From Lacipirellula parvula (GTDB lineage: Bacteria > Planctomycetota > Planctomycetia > Pirellulales > Lacipirellulaceae): DNA of 64,000 nt. Below are positions 9,075-17,711 of this stretch, one piece after another. The notes beneath the pieces were generated by a model that had not been told where the DNA came from, made no database searches, and worked only from the letters and a program-made list of their open reading frames with translations. Each line of letters begins with the position of its first letter. Position 1 is the first letter of the stretch. The position numbers and the translations under genes are program-made. The stretch spans positions 868,001 to 932,000 of the forward strand of contig NZ_AP021861.1 of assembly GCF_009177095.1 (NCBI RefSeq), written 5' to 3'.

Positions 9075-9713
9075 ATGGTTCGCACCAACAACTGCAACAA
9101 CCGCCGCGTAGGCTTCACGATCGTCGAACTGCTGGTCGTCATCGCGATCATCGGCGTGCTGTTGGGCTTGTTGTTGCCTGCCGTGCAATTGTCGCGAGAG
9201 GGAGCACGCATCACCTCCTGCTCGAACAATCTTCGGCAATTCGGGCTAACGACTCACCAGTATCGGGAACTTAACAACGGCTTCTTTCCCAACTCACGAA
9301 TTACAGGCGGTTACGCCTACCGCCTAGCGCCCGGAATGAAGACGATCGGCGATCCGGGGGCGCTGCCCGAAAGTTACGGACTGCAAGCAGTTTTCGAGGA
9401 GAAGCGATTTATCGAAGCGGGTTCCGGAATCTGGATTTGTCCATCCCAGCCTGACTACATGCAGCTCTACAGGAACACCTACGCCTTCAGCACCGCGCCG
9501 AAGCTGGACGAGCGCAACCCGGAAGATCAGGACACCAACCCCTGGGTTTGGGATAACTTCAATTTCAAGCCGGGGCTCAGCGGCTTTCGAGGTCCTTTCG
9601 GGCAAGGTTACACGCTTCCTAAAGCCGAGCAGGTCTATCCGCATCAGTCGTGGAAGCAGGATGGATATAACTTGCTTTATCTGGACGGACATGTCGAATA
9701 TAAGTCGTTGTGA
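9075..9713 (+). CDS. Short DUF1559-like pseudopilin protein (type II secretion/type IV pilin N-terminus)
   Basis: 212 residues from the ATG at 9075; an upstream in-frame start at 9039 would add 12 unlikely residues. The prepilin peptidase site and hydrophobic helix are clear: [20 protein letters not shown], cleaved after the Gly with Phe as the new N-terminus. The C-terminus has the H...DG motif typical of planctomycete pseudopilins (HQSW...LDGHVEY). At 212 residues it is shorter than the usual 300-350 of DUF1559 proteins, and the middle part is compressed. The next gene starts 83 bp downstream on the same strand. Confidence 0.85.
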   Translation: MVRTNNCNNRRVGFTIVELLVVIAIIGVLLGLLLPAVQLSREGARITSCSNNLRQFGLTTHQYRELNNGFFPNSRITGGYAYRLAPGMKTIGDPGALPESYGLQAVFEEKRFIEAGSGIWICPSQPDYMQLYRNTYAFSTAPKLDERNPEDQDTNPWVWDNFNFKPGLSGFRGPFGQGYTLPKAEQVYPHQSWKQDGYNLLYLDGHVEYKSL

Positions 9714-9796
9714 GGCGGCGCGTCGTTTGATCATCGCTCGCCGTCACAAGAACAAACTGCGATACATCTAGAAGTTACACGCGAGGAGTTTCACTA

Positions 9797-11785
9797 ATGT
9801 TTACCGGCCGATTGATCATGAAAATAACGCTGATCGCGTTGCTGCTTGGCGTCAGCTTGTGCGCTGCACCAGCGTTCGCCGCCGTCGACTCGCTCGTGCA
9901 GATCGTGAGCGGACCCGTGGCGACAGGGGGATCCAATAGCATCGCTTCGTTCGGATACGATCCGATCGGCGACGTCATGTACGTGAGTAGCTTTGGAGCC
10001 GGCGGTTCGCTACGCAAAGTCGTCGACGTCAGCACAAATCCTGTCGGGACGACGGTGGTCTTCGAATCAAGCTTGCAACTCTACTATCGCGACGGCGACG
10101 CCGATCGCGGCGTCGGCAGCCCCATGCAAAGCGGGATTTCGTTCAATCCTTTGCCGATCGTTAACGGGAATAACGTCATCGCTCCCTACTCCATGGCGAT
10201 TATCGCGGACGCCAGCACAACGTACAAACCTGGATTTTCGAGTGGAACGGCGAACCGCGACCCCGCTGCTTCGAAGCGATTCTACACCTACAACCGCGGC
10301 GAGCTGCTGAGCGGCGGAAACGCGTCGGCCGTCTACACGACGATCGCTACGATGGCCGACCTCAATAACGCCGCGGGCGTTCCGTTAAATACCACCACCA
10401 ATAACGGCCGGCAAGTCGCTTGGTCCGGCAATGGGCAGTGGGCTTACTTTGGCGAGTCCAGCGCTGATCACGGCGGCATCTGGAAGCTCGATCCGCTGAC
10501 GGGCGACATGGAGCGTCTTGTTACCGGCGACGCGAATACCGAACCAGCCGTCGTCCACAACGCCGGCGTCGACACGATTTTTTTCCGTGGCATCGCTTCC
10601 ACCGGAAACGTCGGCGGCATCGATAAGATCACTTACGACGGCACGACCGCAAGCGCCGCGTCGGTGGCTGTTTCCATCGCTGACCTACGAAGCTTTCTTG
10701 AAGCCGACTCCACGATGACGCCCACCATCTTCGCGATGTCGTCCGACAGCGAAGGCAATGTTTACTTCAGCCACAGCGACAGCACCCCGGAACGACGCGG
10801 CATCTTCAAGCTCGATACGGAAGGGCGATTGGCGAAGGTTGCCACGCAGGCTGAACGAAATCAGTATCTGACGGAATTGCTGGGCGCCACGACTGCCGCG
10901 AACTCGAATACTCTTCGCATGCAGCCGCGCACCATCCAGCATCCGACGGCCGGCGCCATCACGCAGATCCTGTATGCGGAGAACGCCACGAACGGCGTTA
11001 CCGGCGTCAACGTTTTCAAAACAGGCGATTTTGATCGCAACGGAGTCGCGGGCCAAGCCGCCGACATGTCGCAGTTTAGCGCTGCTCTCAAGGTTCGCGG
11101 GGCCGCGATCACGAACGTCGACAATCACAAGTTCGATCTCAACGCCAACGCAGTCGTCGACTGGAAGGACGTCAAGATCCTCCAGCAGTTCGTCGACCTC
11201 CCCAACGGCGATGCGAACTTCGACGGCGTGCTCGACCTCGTCGATCTCGACGTTGTCGGCGCCAACTACTACACCGCCAGCCCGACGGCCAACAAGACGT
11301 GGGCGACCGGTGATTTCGCCAGCGTTGATCCGCTGTACGCCACGACCGCCGTCGATGCGAACATTGTGAACCTCGTCGACCTGCAGTTGTTCGCCGACAC
11401 GTGGCTGAACGTCCTCGACCAGCCGATCACCAAAACGCAGCTCACGAGCCGCGGTTACGTCGGCCAGTTCCTGGACGACGTGCTCGACGTCTTCGGGTTC
11501 AACACCGCCCTGGCGGGCGACTTCGACCTGAACGGCGTCGTCGACGGCGCCGATTTCCTCGCCTGGCAGCGGCAGTTCGGCACGAACGTCACGCCCGGCA
11601 CGGGCGCCGATGCGGATGGCGACGGGCTGGTCGATGGCGACGACCTCGCGGTCTGGCAGGGTAACTTCGGCGCCACGGCCGCAGCGCCCGTCGCGGCCGC
11701 GGTGCCGGAACCGTCGGCATTGCTGCTCGGCACGCTGGCGGTGGCTGGCGTCGCGGGCCTCCGTCGTCGACAATCGGTGCGTTAA
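9797..11785 (+). CDS. PEP-CTERM secreted protein with several dockerin-like calcium loops
   Basis: 662 residues. GAGGAG at 9783-9788 is 8 nt before the ATG and decides the start. A signal peptide (about 1-30, ending APAFAAVDS) is followed by a propeller-like region of about 370 residues with no recognised enzyme signature. From about residue 407 to 630 there are dockerin-type loops (GDFDRNGVAG, NGDANFDGVLD, GDFDLNGVVDG, ADADGDGLVDGDD). The tail is a canonical PEP-CTERM signal: VPEPSALLLG, a hydrophobic helix and a basic end (RRRQSVR), which should be processed by an exosortase encoded elsewhere. The 24-bp gap to the cytochrome c peroxidase gene implies co-transcription. Confidence 0.85.
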   Translation: MFTGRLIMKITLIALLLGVSLCAAPAFAAVDSLVQIVSGPVATGGSNSIASFGYDPIGDVMYVSSFGAGGSLRKVVDVSTNPVGTTVVFESSLQLYYRDGDADRGVGSPMQSGISFNPLPIVNGNNVIAPYSMAIIADASTTYKPGFSSGTANRDPAASKRFYTYNRGELLSGGNASAVYTTIATMADLNNAAGVPLNTTTNNGRQVAWSGNGQWAYFGESSADHGGIWKLDPLTGDMERLVTGDANTEPAVVHNAGVDTIFFRGIASTGNVGGIDKITYDGTTASAASVAVSIADLRSFLEADSTMTPTIFAMSSDSEGNVYFSHSDSTPERRGIFKLDTEGRLAKVATQAERNQYLTELLGATTAANSNTLRMQPRTIQHPTAGAITQILYAENATNGVTGVNVFKTGDFDRNGVAGQAADMSQFSAALKVRGAAITNVDNHKFDLNANAVVDWKDVKILQQFVDLPNGDANFDGVLDLVDLDVVGANYYTASPTANKTWATGDFASVDPLYATTAVDANIVNLVDLQLFADTWLNVLDQPITKTQLTSRGYVGQFLDDVLDVFGFNTALAGDFDLNGVVDGADFLAWQRQFGTNVTPGTGADADGDGLVDGDDLAVWQGNFGATAAAPVAAAVPEPSALLLGTLAVAGVAGLRRRQSVR

Positions 11786-11809
11786 CGTCACCTCTTTACA
11801 ACTAGAAGC

Positions 11810-13171
11810 ATGTCACTTGTGACTCGATACCGTGTAAGCGCGCCGGCCGCATTCATGCGGTCGGCTGCGCTCGTTTTGTCTCTGGCAGTTGGCCAAGCGT
11901 CGCAGTGGGCCAATGCTCAAGCAGTGGCGACCCCGCCGGCGCCCGCGGCCGAGCCTGCGAACGCAGCGGCCAGCGAATCATCTGCTGACGATGGAACGAC
12001 AGCGGCAACGCCCGCTCCGCAGCGCCGTCCGCTACCGCCGACGGTGCTTCGCCGTTTACCGCGTCGTCCAGAGCGAACCGACGAAGAACGCCAGGAGCTT
12101 GCCGCCCAACTCCGCGAAATCTACCGCAAGACGCCGTCGACTTGGCCGGCCCCTGCCGTCGACGCCGGCGTGAAGTGGCAAGAGATCGGCCTGTTGCCTG
12201 ATGTGCAGCACCCTGAGGACAACCCGCTCACCAAGGAGAAGGTGGCGCTCGGCAAAATGCTCTTCTTCGATCCGCGCGTCTCCGGCAGCGGGCAGATGGC
12301 GTGCGCGTCGTGCCACGATCCTGACCTTGGGTGGGGCGATGGCCGGACCACCTCGTTCGGCATCGATCGCAAGCCGCTCGATCGCAACGCCCCCAGTTTG
12401 ATGAACGCGGCGTACCACACGTCGCTCTTCTGGGATGGCCGCGCCGAGTCGCTCGAAGATCAGGCGAAGCAGGTGCTGCTGAACCAAGACGAAATGCGCT
12501 CGGCGCCCGCCGACCTCTCGGCAAAGCTCGGCGCGATCCCCGGCTATCGCGAAAAGTTCAAAGAAGTCTTCGGCTCGGAAGAAGTGACGATCGAGCGCGT
12601 GACGCAGGCGCTCGCTTGCTTCGAGCGGACAATCACCGGCGGCCGCACGCCCCTCGATCACTTTCTGAAGGGTCGCAAGTCGGCCCTCAGCGACGAGGCC
12701 ATGCTCGGCCTCGATCTGTTCCGCCGCGAGGCCCGCTGCATGAATTGCCATCACGGGCCGCTCATGTCGGACGGCGAGTTTCACGAAGTTGGCCTCAGCT
12801 ATTATGGCCGCAAGTTCGAGGACCTCGGCCGCTACGACGTCACTGGCGAAGCGGCGGACGTCGGCCGGTTCCGCACGCCGTCGCTGCGGAATTTTAAAGA
12901 GTCGGGGCCATACATGCACAACGGCCTGTTCCCGACGGCTCGCGGCGTGCTGAACATGTACAACGTCGGCATGCCGACGATCCGCCGGCACGCCCACCAA
13001 CTGGAAGATCCGCTCTTCCCGAAGAAGTCGTCGCTGCTGAAGCCGCTGGGGCTGAACAATCAGGACTTGTCCGATTTGGAAGCATTCCTGGAAGCGGCGT
13101 CGGAGCCGTATCTGCGGATGCGTCCGCCGGAACTGCCGCCTGCCGAGCCGCAAGAAACGGCGGCGAAGTAG
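11810..13171 (+). CDS. Di-haem cytochrome c peroxidase (MauG/CcpA family)
   Basis: 453 residues from ATG. A signal peptide (about 1-38, ending ANAQA) and a Pro/Ala-rich, probably disordered linker (about 39-85) precede the catalytic region. Two covalent haem c sites are present: CASCH at residue 165 and CMNCH at residue 310. The N-terminal domain signature LGKMLFFDPRVSGSGQMAC and the second-domain segment RTPSLRNFKESGPYMHNG are typical of the bacterial di-haem peroxidase family. It acts in the periplasm, reducing H2O2 or oxidising a partner protein. Its 24-bp distance from the PEP-CTERM gene suggests a functional pair. Confidence 0.9.
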   Translation: MSLVTRYRVSAPAAFMRSAALVLSLAVGQASQWANAQAVATPPAPAAEPANAAASESSADDGTTAATPAPQRRPLPPTVLRRLPRRPERTDEERQELAAQLREIYRKTPSTWPAPAVDAGVKWQEIGLLPDVQHPEDNPLTKEKVALGKMLFFDPRVSGSGQMACASCHDPDLGWGDGRTTSFGIDRKPLDRNAPSLMNAAYHTSLFWDGRAESLEDQAKQVLLNQDEMRSAPADLSAKLGAIPGYREKFKEVFGSEEVTIERVTQALACFERTITGGRTPLDHFLKGRKSALSDEAMLGLDLFRREARCMNCHHGPLMSDGEFHEVGLSYYGRKFEDLGRYDVTGEAADVGRFRTPSLRNFKESGPYMHNGLFPTARGVLNMYNVGMPTIRRHAHQLEDPLFPKKSSLLKPLGLNNQDLSDLEAFLEAASEPYLRMRPPELPPAEPQETAAK

Positions 13172-13290
13172 TCACTGGGTGGCATGGCCTCGACGGTACT
13201 CCGTTGTGGCCATGGGGCTCGGCCGCGGCGAGCGTTTAGCATGCTCACGCCTTGAAGGCCGAGAGCATGCCACCCCAGATTTATCTCTTC

Positions 13291-13394
13291 TGGTCCCCTC
13301 CCCTTGAGGGGGAGGGTTAGGGAGGGGTGACAGCAGCGGGTACCGGGGGTCTTCCCCCCTCCCCAGCCCTCCCCTCCGGGGGGAGGGAGCCACA
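13291..13394. repeat. 104-bp G/C-tract palindrome, family B copy 1
   Basis: An imperfect inverted repeat. The left side reads TCCCCTCCCCTTGAGGGGGA then GGGTTAGGGAGGGG; the right side mirrors it with CCCCTCCCCAGCCCTCCCCT. A GGTACC-like core lies at the centre. It sits at the convergent junction of the peroxidase and a KUP transporter. G-tracts on both strands give G-quadruplex potential. Other copies are at 19308, 22981 and 52783. Confidence 0.9.
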
Positions 13395-13427
13395 GCATTT
13401 GTGAATAGGCAGTGCAACCCGTCCTCG

Positions 13428-15356
13428 CTACAGTTCCACCTGCGCCCCAACTTCCACCACCCGCTCCGCCGGCAGCTGGAAGTACAGCGTCGCCGCGTGG
13501 GTGTTGCGCACCATGTACGCGAACAGCTTCTCGCGCCACCGCCACATGCCGCCGTTGTTCTGGCTCGGCAGGATAATTTCGCGGCTCAGAAAGTAGCTGG
13601 CGTTGCTGAGGTCGACCGGCTCGTCGCCAAGCTTGGCGGCCGCGAGGTCGGCCGGGATGTTCGGCCGCTCGATAAATCCGTATCGCAACAGCGCCCGATA
13701 GACGCCTCCTTCGATCGCCTGCACATGGAGCCGATCGCCCGGCGCCACGCGCGGCGTCTCGACCGTTTCGACGCGGAGGATCACCACATGCTTGTGCAGC
13801 ACGCCGTTGTGGACGACGTTCTGTTGCATCGCGATCGGCGTGCCATGGGCGTTGGCTGTGAGGTAGATCGCCGTGCTCGCCGGCTGCAACAGCGGCGTCG
13901 TCAGGCCCGCGAGGTACGCCTCGGTCGGCAGAATGCTCGAACCCTTTTCATGGAGCATCAGTCGGCGCCCTTCGCGCCAGGTGCTCATCACCAGATAAAT
14001 CAGCCCCGCCATCAGCAGCGGGAACCAACCGCCGTTGATCACCTTCACCAAGTTCGCGGTGAGGAACGACAAATCGATCGGCAGGAACACGAGCACGAAC
14101 GCCCCGGCAATCCATCGCGACCACTTCCAGTGGAACGCGATCAGCGTGAAGAACAGCACGGTCGTCGCGGTCATCGTCATCGAGATCGCGATGCCGTACG
14201 CCGCGGCGAGGTTCGTCGAGGTGCGGAAGCCGAGCACCAGCGCGATCGTCGCCGCCATCAGCAGGTGGTTCACCGCGGGAATGTAAATCTGCCCGCGCTG
14301 CTCGGCCGAGGTGTGTTTGATCTTCAGTCGCGGGCAGAAGCCGAGCTGAATCGCTTGAAAGGTGAGCGAGAACGACCCGGTGATAATCGCCTGCGACGCG
14401 ATCACCGCCGCCATCGTCGCGAGGACGATCATCGGATAGAGGGCCCAGTGCGGCGTCATTTCGAACAGCGGGTTCGCCATCGCCGCCGGCCGCTGCAGCA
14501 GCAAGGCGCCCTGGCCGAAGTAGTTGATCAGCAGTGCGGGGAACACGACGGCGAACCACGACAGCCGAATTGGCCGCACCCCGAAGTGCCCGACGTCGGC
14601 GTACAGCGCTTCGCCGCCAGTCACCGCGAGGAACACGGTGCCGAGCACGAGGAACCCGGCGGTTCCGTTGTTCGCGAAAAAGAGGACCGCATGATGGGGG
14701 CTCACCGCCGCCAGAATGCCGGGCGACTGCATAATGTGCCACACGCCGAGCCCGGCGAGCACGGCGAACCACGCGAGCATAATCGGCCCGAAGAGCGTGC
14801 CGACCCGCGCGGTTCCCTTCGCTTGCAGGCGGAACAGTCCCAATAGAATCGTGATCGAGATCGCAATGATCCAGTACCGCTCGAGCGTTGGCTCGGCGAG
14901 CCGCAAACCTTCGACGGCGCTGAGCACCGAAATCGCCGGCGTGATCATGCCGTCGGCGTAGAGAAATGCCGCGCCGAACAGCCCCAACGTGATGACGATT
15001 TCTCGCCGGCGCGGACTCTTCGCGAGCGGCGACAACAACGCGGTCAGGGCGAGGATGCCCCCTTCGCCATGGTTGTCGGCCCGCAGAATGAAGATGACGT
15101 ACTTCACCGTCACGACGAGCGTGAGGGCCCACAAAATCAGCGAGAGGACGCCCAGAATGTTTTCGGGGCGCGTGGCGACGGAATGATCGCCGACGAAGCA
15201 GCTTTGCAACGCGTAAAGCGGACTGGTGCCGATGTCGCCGTAGACGATGCCGAGCGCCGCGAGCGCGAGGCCGCGCGTCGGCAGGTTGCCGCAGTTGGCC
15301 GGATGGCGGCGGAGCGCTGCATCTTCGCACATGGAAGCGGTGGCGGAAGCGTTCAT
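13428..15356 (-). CDS. kup: KUP-family potassium uptake protein (paralogue 1)
   Basis: 642 residues from ATG. It has the KUP/HAK/KT signature LAALGIVYGDIGTSPLYAL at the N-terminus, about 12 hydrophobic segments to about residue 460, and a cytoplasmic C-terminal domain of about 180 residues. KUP proteins are K+/H+ symporters of the inner membrane. It lies directly downstream of a second kup gene in the same direction, separated by 276 bp that include a family A palindrome. The two proteins align over their whole length (for example ADNHGEGGILAL and LFGAAFLYADGMITPAISVL in both), so they are tandem duplicates. The divergence is too large for a recent event. Confidence 0.93.
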   Translation of the reverse strand: MNASATASMCEDAALRRHPANCGNLPTRGLALAALGIVYGDIGTSPLYALQSCFVGDHSVATRPENILGVLSLILWALTLVVTVKYVIFILRADNHGEGGILALTALLSPLAKSPRRREIVITLGLFGAAFLYADGMITPAISVLSAVEGLRLAEPTLERYWIIAISITILLGLFRLQAKGTARVGTLFGPIMLAWFAVLAGLGVWHIMQSPGILAAVSPHHAVLFFANNGTAGFLVLGTVFLAVTGGEALYADVGHFGVRPIRLSWFAVVFPALLINYFGQGALLLQRPAAMANPLFEMTPHWALYPMIVLATMAAVIASQAIITGSFSLTFQAIQLGFCPRLKIKHTSAEQRGQIYIPAVNHLLMAATIALVLGFRTSTNLAAAYGIAISMTMTATTVLFFTLIAFHWKWSRWIAGAFVLVFLPIDLSFLTANLVKVINGGWFPLLMAGLIYLVMSTWREGRRLMLHEKGSSILPTEAYLAGLTTPLLQPASTAIYLTANAHGTPIAMQQNVVHNGVLHKHVVILRVETVETPRVAPGDRLHVQAIEGGVYRALLRYGFIERPNIPADLAAAKLGDEPVDLSNASYFLSREIILPSQNNGGMWRWREKLFAYMVRNTHAATLYFQLPAERVVEVGAQVEL

Positions 15357-15523
15357 GCGGAGCGACCGTAAGCGACGCGGCCGAGGATTCGCTGCATGCC
15401 TGCCAGCCGCTGCAGGACGGCAAACTATACCCCGCCGGCACGACGCGACGCGCTGGCGTGCTTAGAAATGCCGAACTCCGCGGGCGTTGCAGGCGGTACA
15501 ATGCGCACGTCGCACATGCGATT

Positions 15524-15611
15524 CTAGCCCCTGGCTCCGCCAGGGGGTGGCAGCACGCCAGGTTACGCCGATCAGCATGGCGACCGACCCCCTGGCGGAG
15601 TCAGGGGCTAG
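15524..15611. repeat. 88-bp palindromic element, family A copy 2
   Basis: Arms 15524-15548 and 15587-15611 with a 38-nt spacer. The left arm hairpin is CCCCTGGC-TCC-GCCAGGGG, where T and A replace the G and C of other copies at paired positions, so the stem is kept. The spacer matches copy 1 best when read in reverse complement. It lies between the two tandem kup genes, just after the stop of the upstream one. Confidence 0.9.
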
Positions 15612-15632
15612 AAATTCGGCGTTACGCCAGAG

Positions 15633-17567
15633 CTACAACTCCACCTGCGCTCCGATTTCCACCACCTGCTCCGGCGGCAAGTGAAAGAACAGCGTCGCCG
15701 GCTGCGCGTTCCGCGAGAGGAACGAAAACAGACTTTCGCGCCACATATACATCCCCGACCGCGGCGTCGCCAGCAGCGTTTCGCGGCCGAGGTAGTAGCT
15801 CACCTTTTTCAAGTCGAACCCCGCGCCCAGGCACTCCAGCTTCGTAAGGTCAGCCGGCACGTCGGGCTCTTCCATGAAGCCGTACCGCAGCGTCGCGCGG
15901 TAAAAACCTTCGCCGATCTCTTCGGTCTCCAGCCGCTGCTCATCCGGCACGTGCGGCGCCTCGGCCGTTTGCACGCCGAGGATGATGCTGCGGTCGTGCA
16001 GCACATGGTTGTGGGCGACGTTCTGCCGCAGCGCGAGCGGGGTCCCCATCGGATTGCCTGACATGAACACCGCCACCCCCGGCACGCGGATCGGCGGGTT
16101 CACCATGATCTCGGCGACGAACAACTCGGTCGACAGCATCGACGCCCGCAGTCGCTCGGCGAGCAGCCGCCGGCCATCTTGCCACGTGCTCATCAGCACG
16201 TAAATCGCCGCTGCAATCACGAGCGGGAACCAACCGCCGTGGAAGATCTTTAGCAAGTTGGCGCCGAAGAATGACAGGTCGATCCCCAGAAAGAATCCGG
16301 CGAAAAGCACCGCCACCCACGTCGGCCATTTCCAGTGGTGATGAATCAGCACGTAGAACAGCAGCGTCGTCACCACCATCGTGATGGTGATCGCAATGCC
16401 GTACGCCGCGGCGAGGTTGCTCGACGATTGGAAGCCGAGCACCAACGCAATCGCCGCGATCATCAGCGATCGATTCACCGCTGGAATGTAAATCTGCCCC
16501 TTCTGGTCGGACGAGGTGTGCTCGATCCGCAGCCGCGGACAGTAGCCAAGCTGGATCGCCTGCAGCGTCAGCGAGAACGAACCGGTGATCACGGCCTGCG
16601 ACGCCATCACGGCGGCCAGCGTGGCGATCACCACCATCGGGTAGAGAGCCCAGTCGGGCGCCATTTCGAACAGTGGATGAATGGCCGCTTCGGGGTGTCG
16701 CAGCAGCAGCGATCCCTGGCCGAAGTAGTTCAGCAGCAGCGACGGGAACACCACGGCGAACCACGACGCCCGAATCGGCAGCACGCCGAAGTGGCCGATG
16801 TCGGCGTAGAGCGCTTCGCCGCCGGTGACGACGAGGAACACGGTGCCGAGAATCAGAAAACCCGTGACGCCGTTCTCAACGAAGAAATGGAATGCGTATA
16901 GCGGGTTGATCGCCGACAGCACGCTTGGCATTTCGAGGATGTGCCACACGCCGAGCGCCGCCAGCAGCAAAAACCAGAACAGCATGAACGGGCCGAACAG
17001 CGCGCCGACCTTCGCGGTGCCGCGCGACTGCAAGCGGAACAAGCCCAGCAGAATGACGACGGCGATGATCTCGACGAACCACGTCTGAAAAATATCTTCC
17101 GACGCCAGTCGCAACCCCTCGACCGCGCTGAGCACCGAGATCGCCGGCGTGATCATGCCGTCGGCGTAGAGAAACGCGGCGCCGAACAGACCGAGCACGA
17201 CGACCCACGTCCGCCGCGAGATGCCGCGACCCGCGGGAGCAAGCAGCGCCATCAGCGCGAGGATGCCTCCCTCGCCGTGATTGTCGGCGCGCAGGATGAA
17301 GACGAGGTATTTCACCGCGATCACGAGCGTCAGCGCCCAGAAGATCAGCGATAGCACGCCGAGGACGTTCGTCTCGTTCACCGCGAGCGCGTGGCTGCCG
17401 TGGAAGCACTCACGCACCGAGTAAAGCGGGCTCGTGCCAATGTCGCCGTAAACCACCCCGAGAGCGGCCAGGGCGAGAAGTTTCCAACGACGGGGATCGG
17501 CCGAATCGTGCCCCCCGTGAACCGGCGACGCCGGTTCTCCCCCGGAGGCTTCAACAGCAGATGGCAT
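15633..17567 (-). CDS. kup: KUP-family potassium uptake protein (paralogue 2)
   Basis: 644 residues from the ATG at 17567. A TTG at 17627 would add 20 residues, but the ATG gives a length equal to that of paralogue 1. The N-terminal signature LAALGVVYGDIGTSPLYSV, about 12 membrane segments and a C-terminal cytoplasmic domain ending in EQVVEIGAQVEL are present; the same last residues occur in the neighbouring copy. It is an inner-membrane K+ uptake system. Being first in the pair, it may supply the promoter for both copies, although the palindrome between them could terminate transcription. The start is not supported by a clear Shine-Dalgarno. Confidence 0.93.
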   Translation of the reverse strand: MPSAVEASGGEPASPVHGGHDSADPRRWKLLALAALGVVYGDIGTSPLYSVRECFHGSHALAVNETNVLGVLSLIFWALTLVIAVKYLVFILRADNHGEGGILALMALLAPAGRGISRRTWVVVLGLFGAAFLYADGMITPAISVLSAVEGLRLASEDIFQTWFVEIIAVVILLGLFRLQSRGTAKVGALFGPFMLFWFLLLAALGVWHILEMPSVLSAINPLYAFHFFVENGVTGFLILGTVFLVVTGGEALYADIGHFGVLPIRASWFAVVFPSLLLNYFGQGSLLLRHPEAAIHPLFEMAPDWALYPMVVIATLAAVMASQAVITGSFSLTLQAIQLGYCPRLRIEHTSSDQKGQIYIPAVNRSLMIAAIALVLGFQSSSNLAAAYGIAITITMVVTTLLFYVLIHHHWKWPTWVAVLFAGFFLGIDLSFFGANLLKIFHGGWFPLVIAAAIYVLMSTWQDGRRLLAERLRASMLSTELFVAEIMVNPPIRVPGVAVFMSGNPMGTPLALRQNVAHNHVLHDRSIILGVQTAEAPHVPDEQRLETEEIGEGFYRATLRYGFMEEPDVPADLTKLECLGAGFDLKKVSYYLGRETLLATPRSGMYMWRESLFSFLSRNAQPATLFFHLPPEQVVEIGAQVEL

Positions 17568-17711
17568 AAAGGTTTTGCGAAGGATGCGTGCGGCCAACCG
17601 TGGCGGCAGGAAAATAGAAGCTCCCAATCGTAGCAGACGACTATCCCCGCCGCCTCTCCCTATTTACCCTGAAAGTCGACTTGGCGGCGTCCACGCATAG
17701 GGGTTGCATTG

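Noticed and set aside
13401-14846. A 481-codon plus-strand frame
   Set aside because: It is antisense to the KUP transporter, with His/Arg-rich composition typical of a shadow frame.
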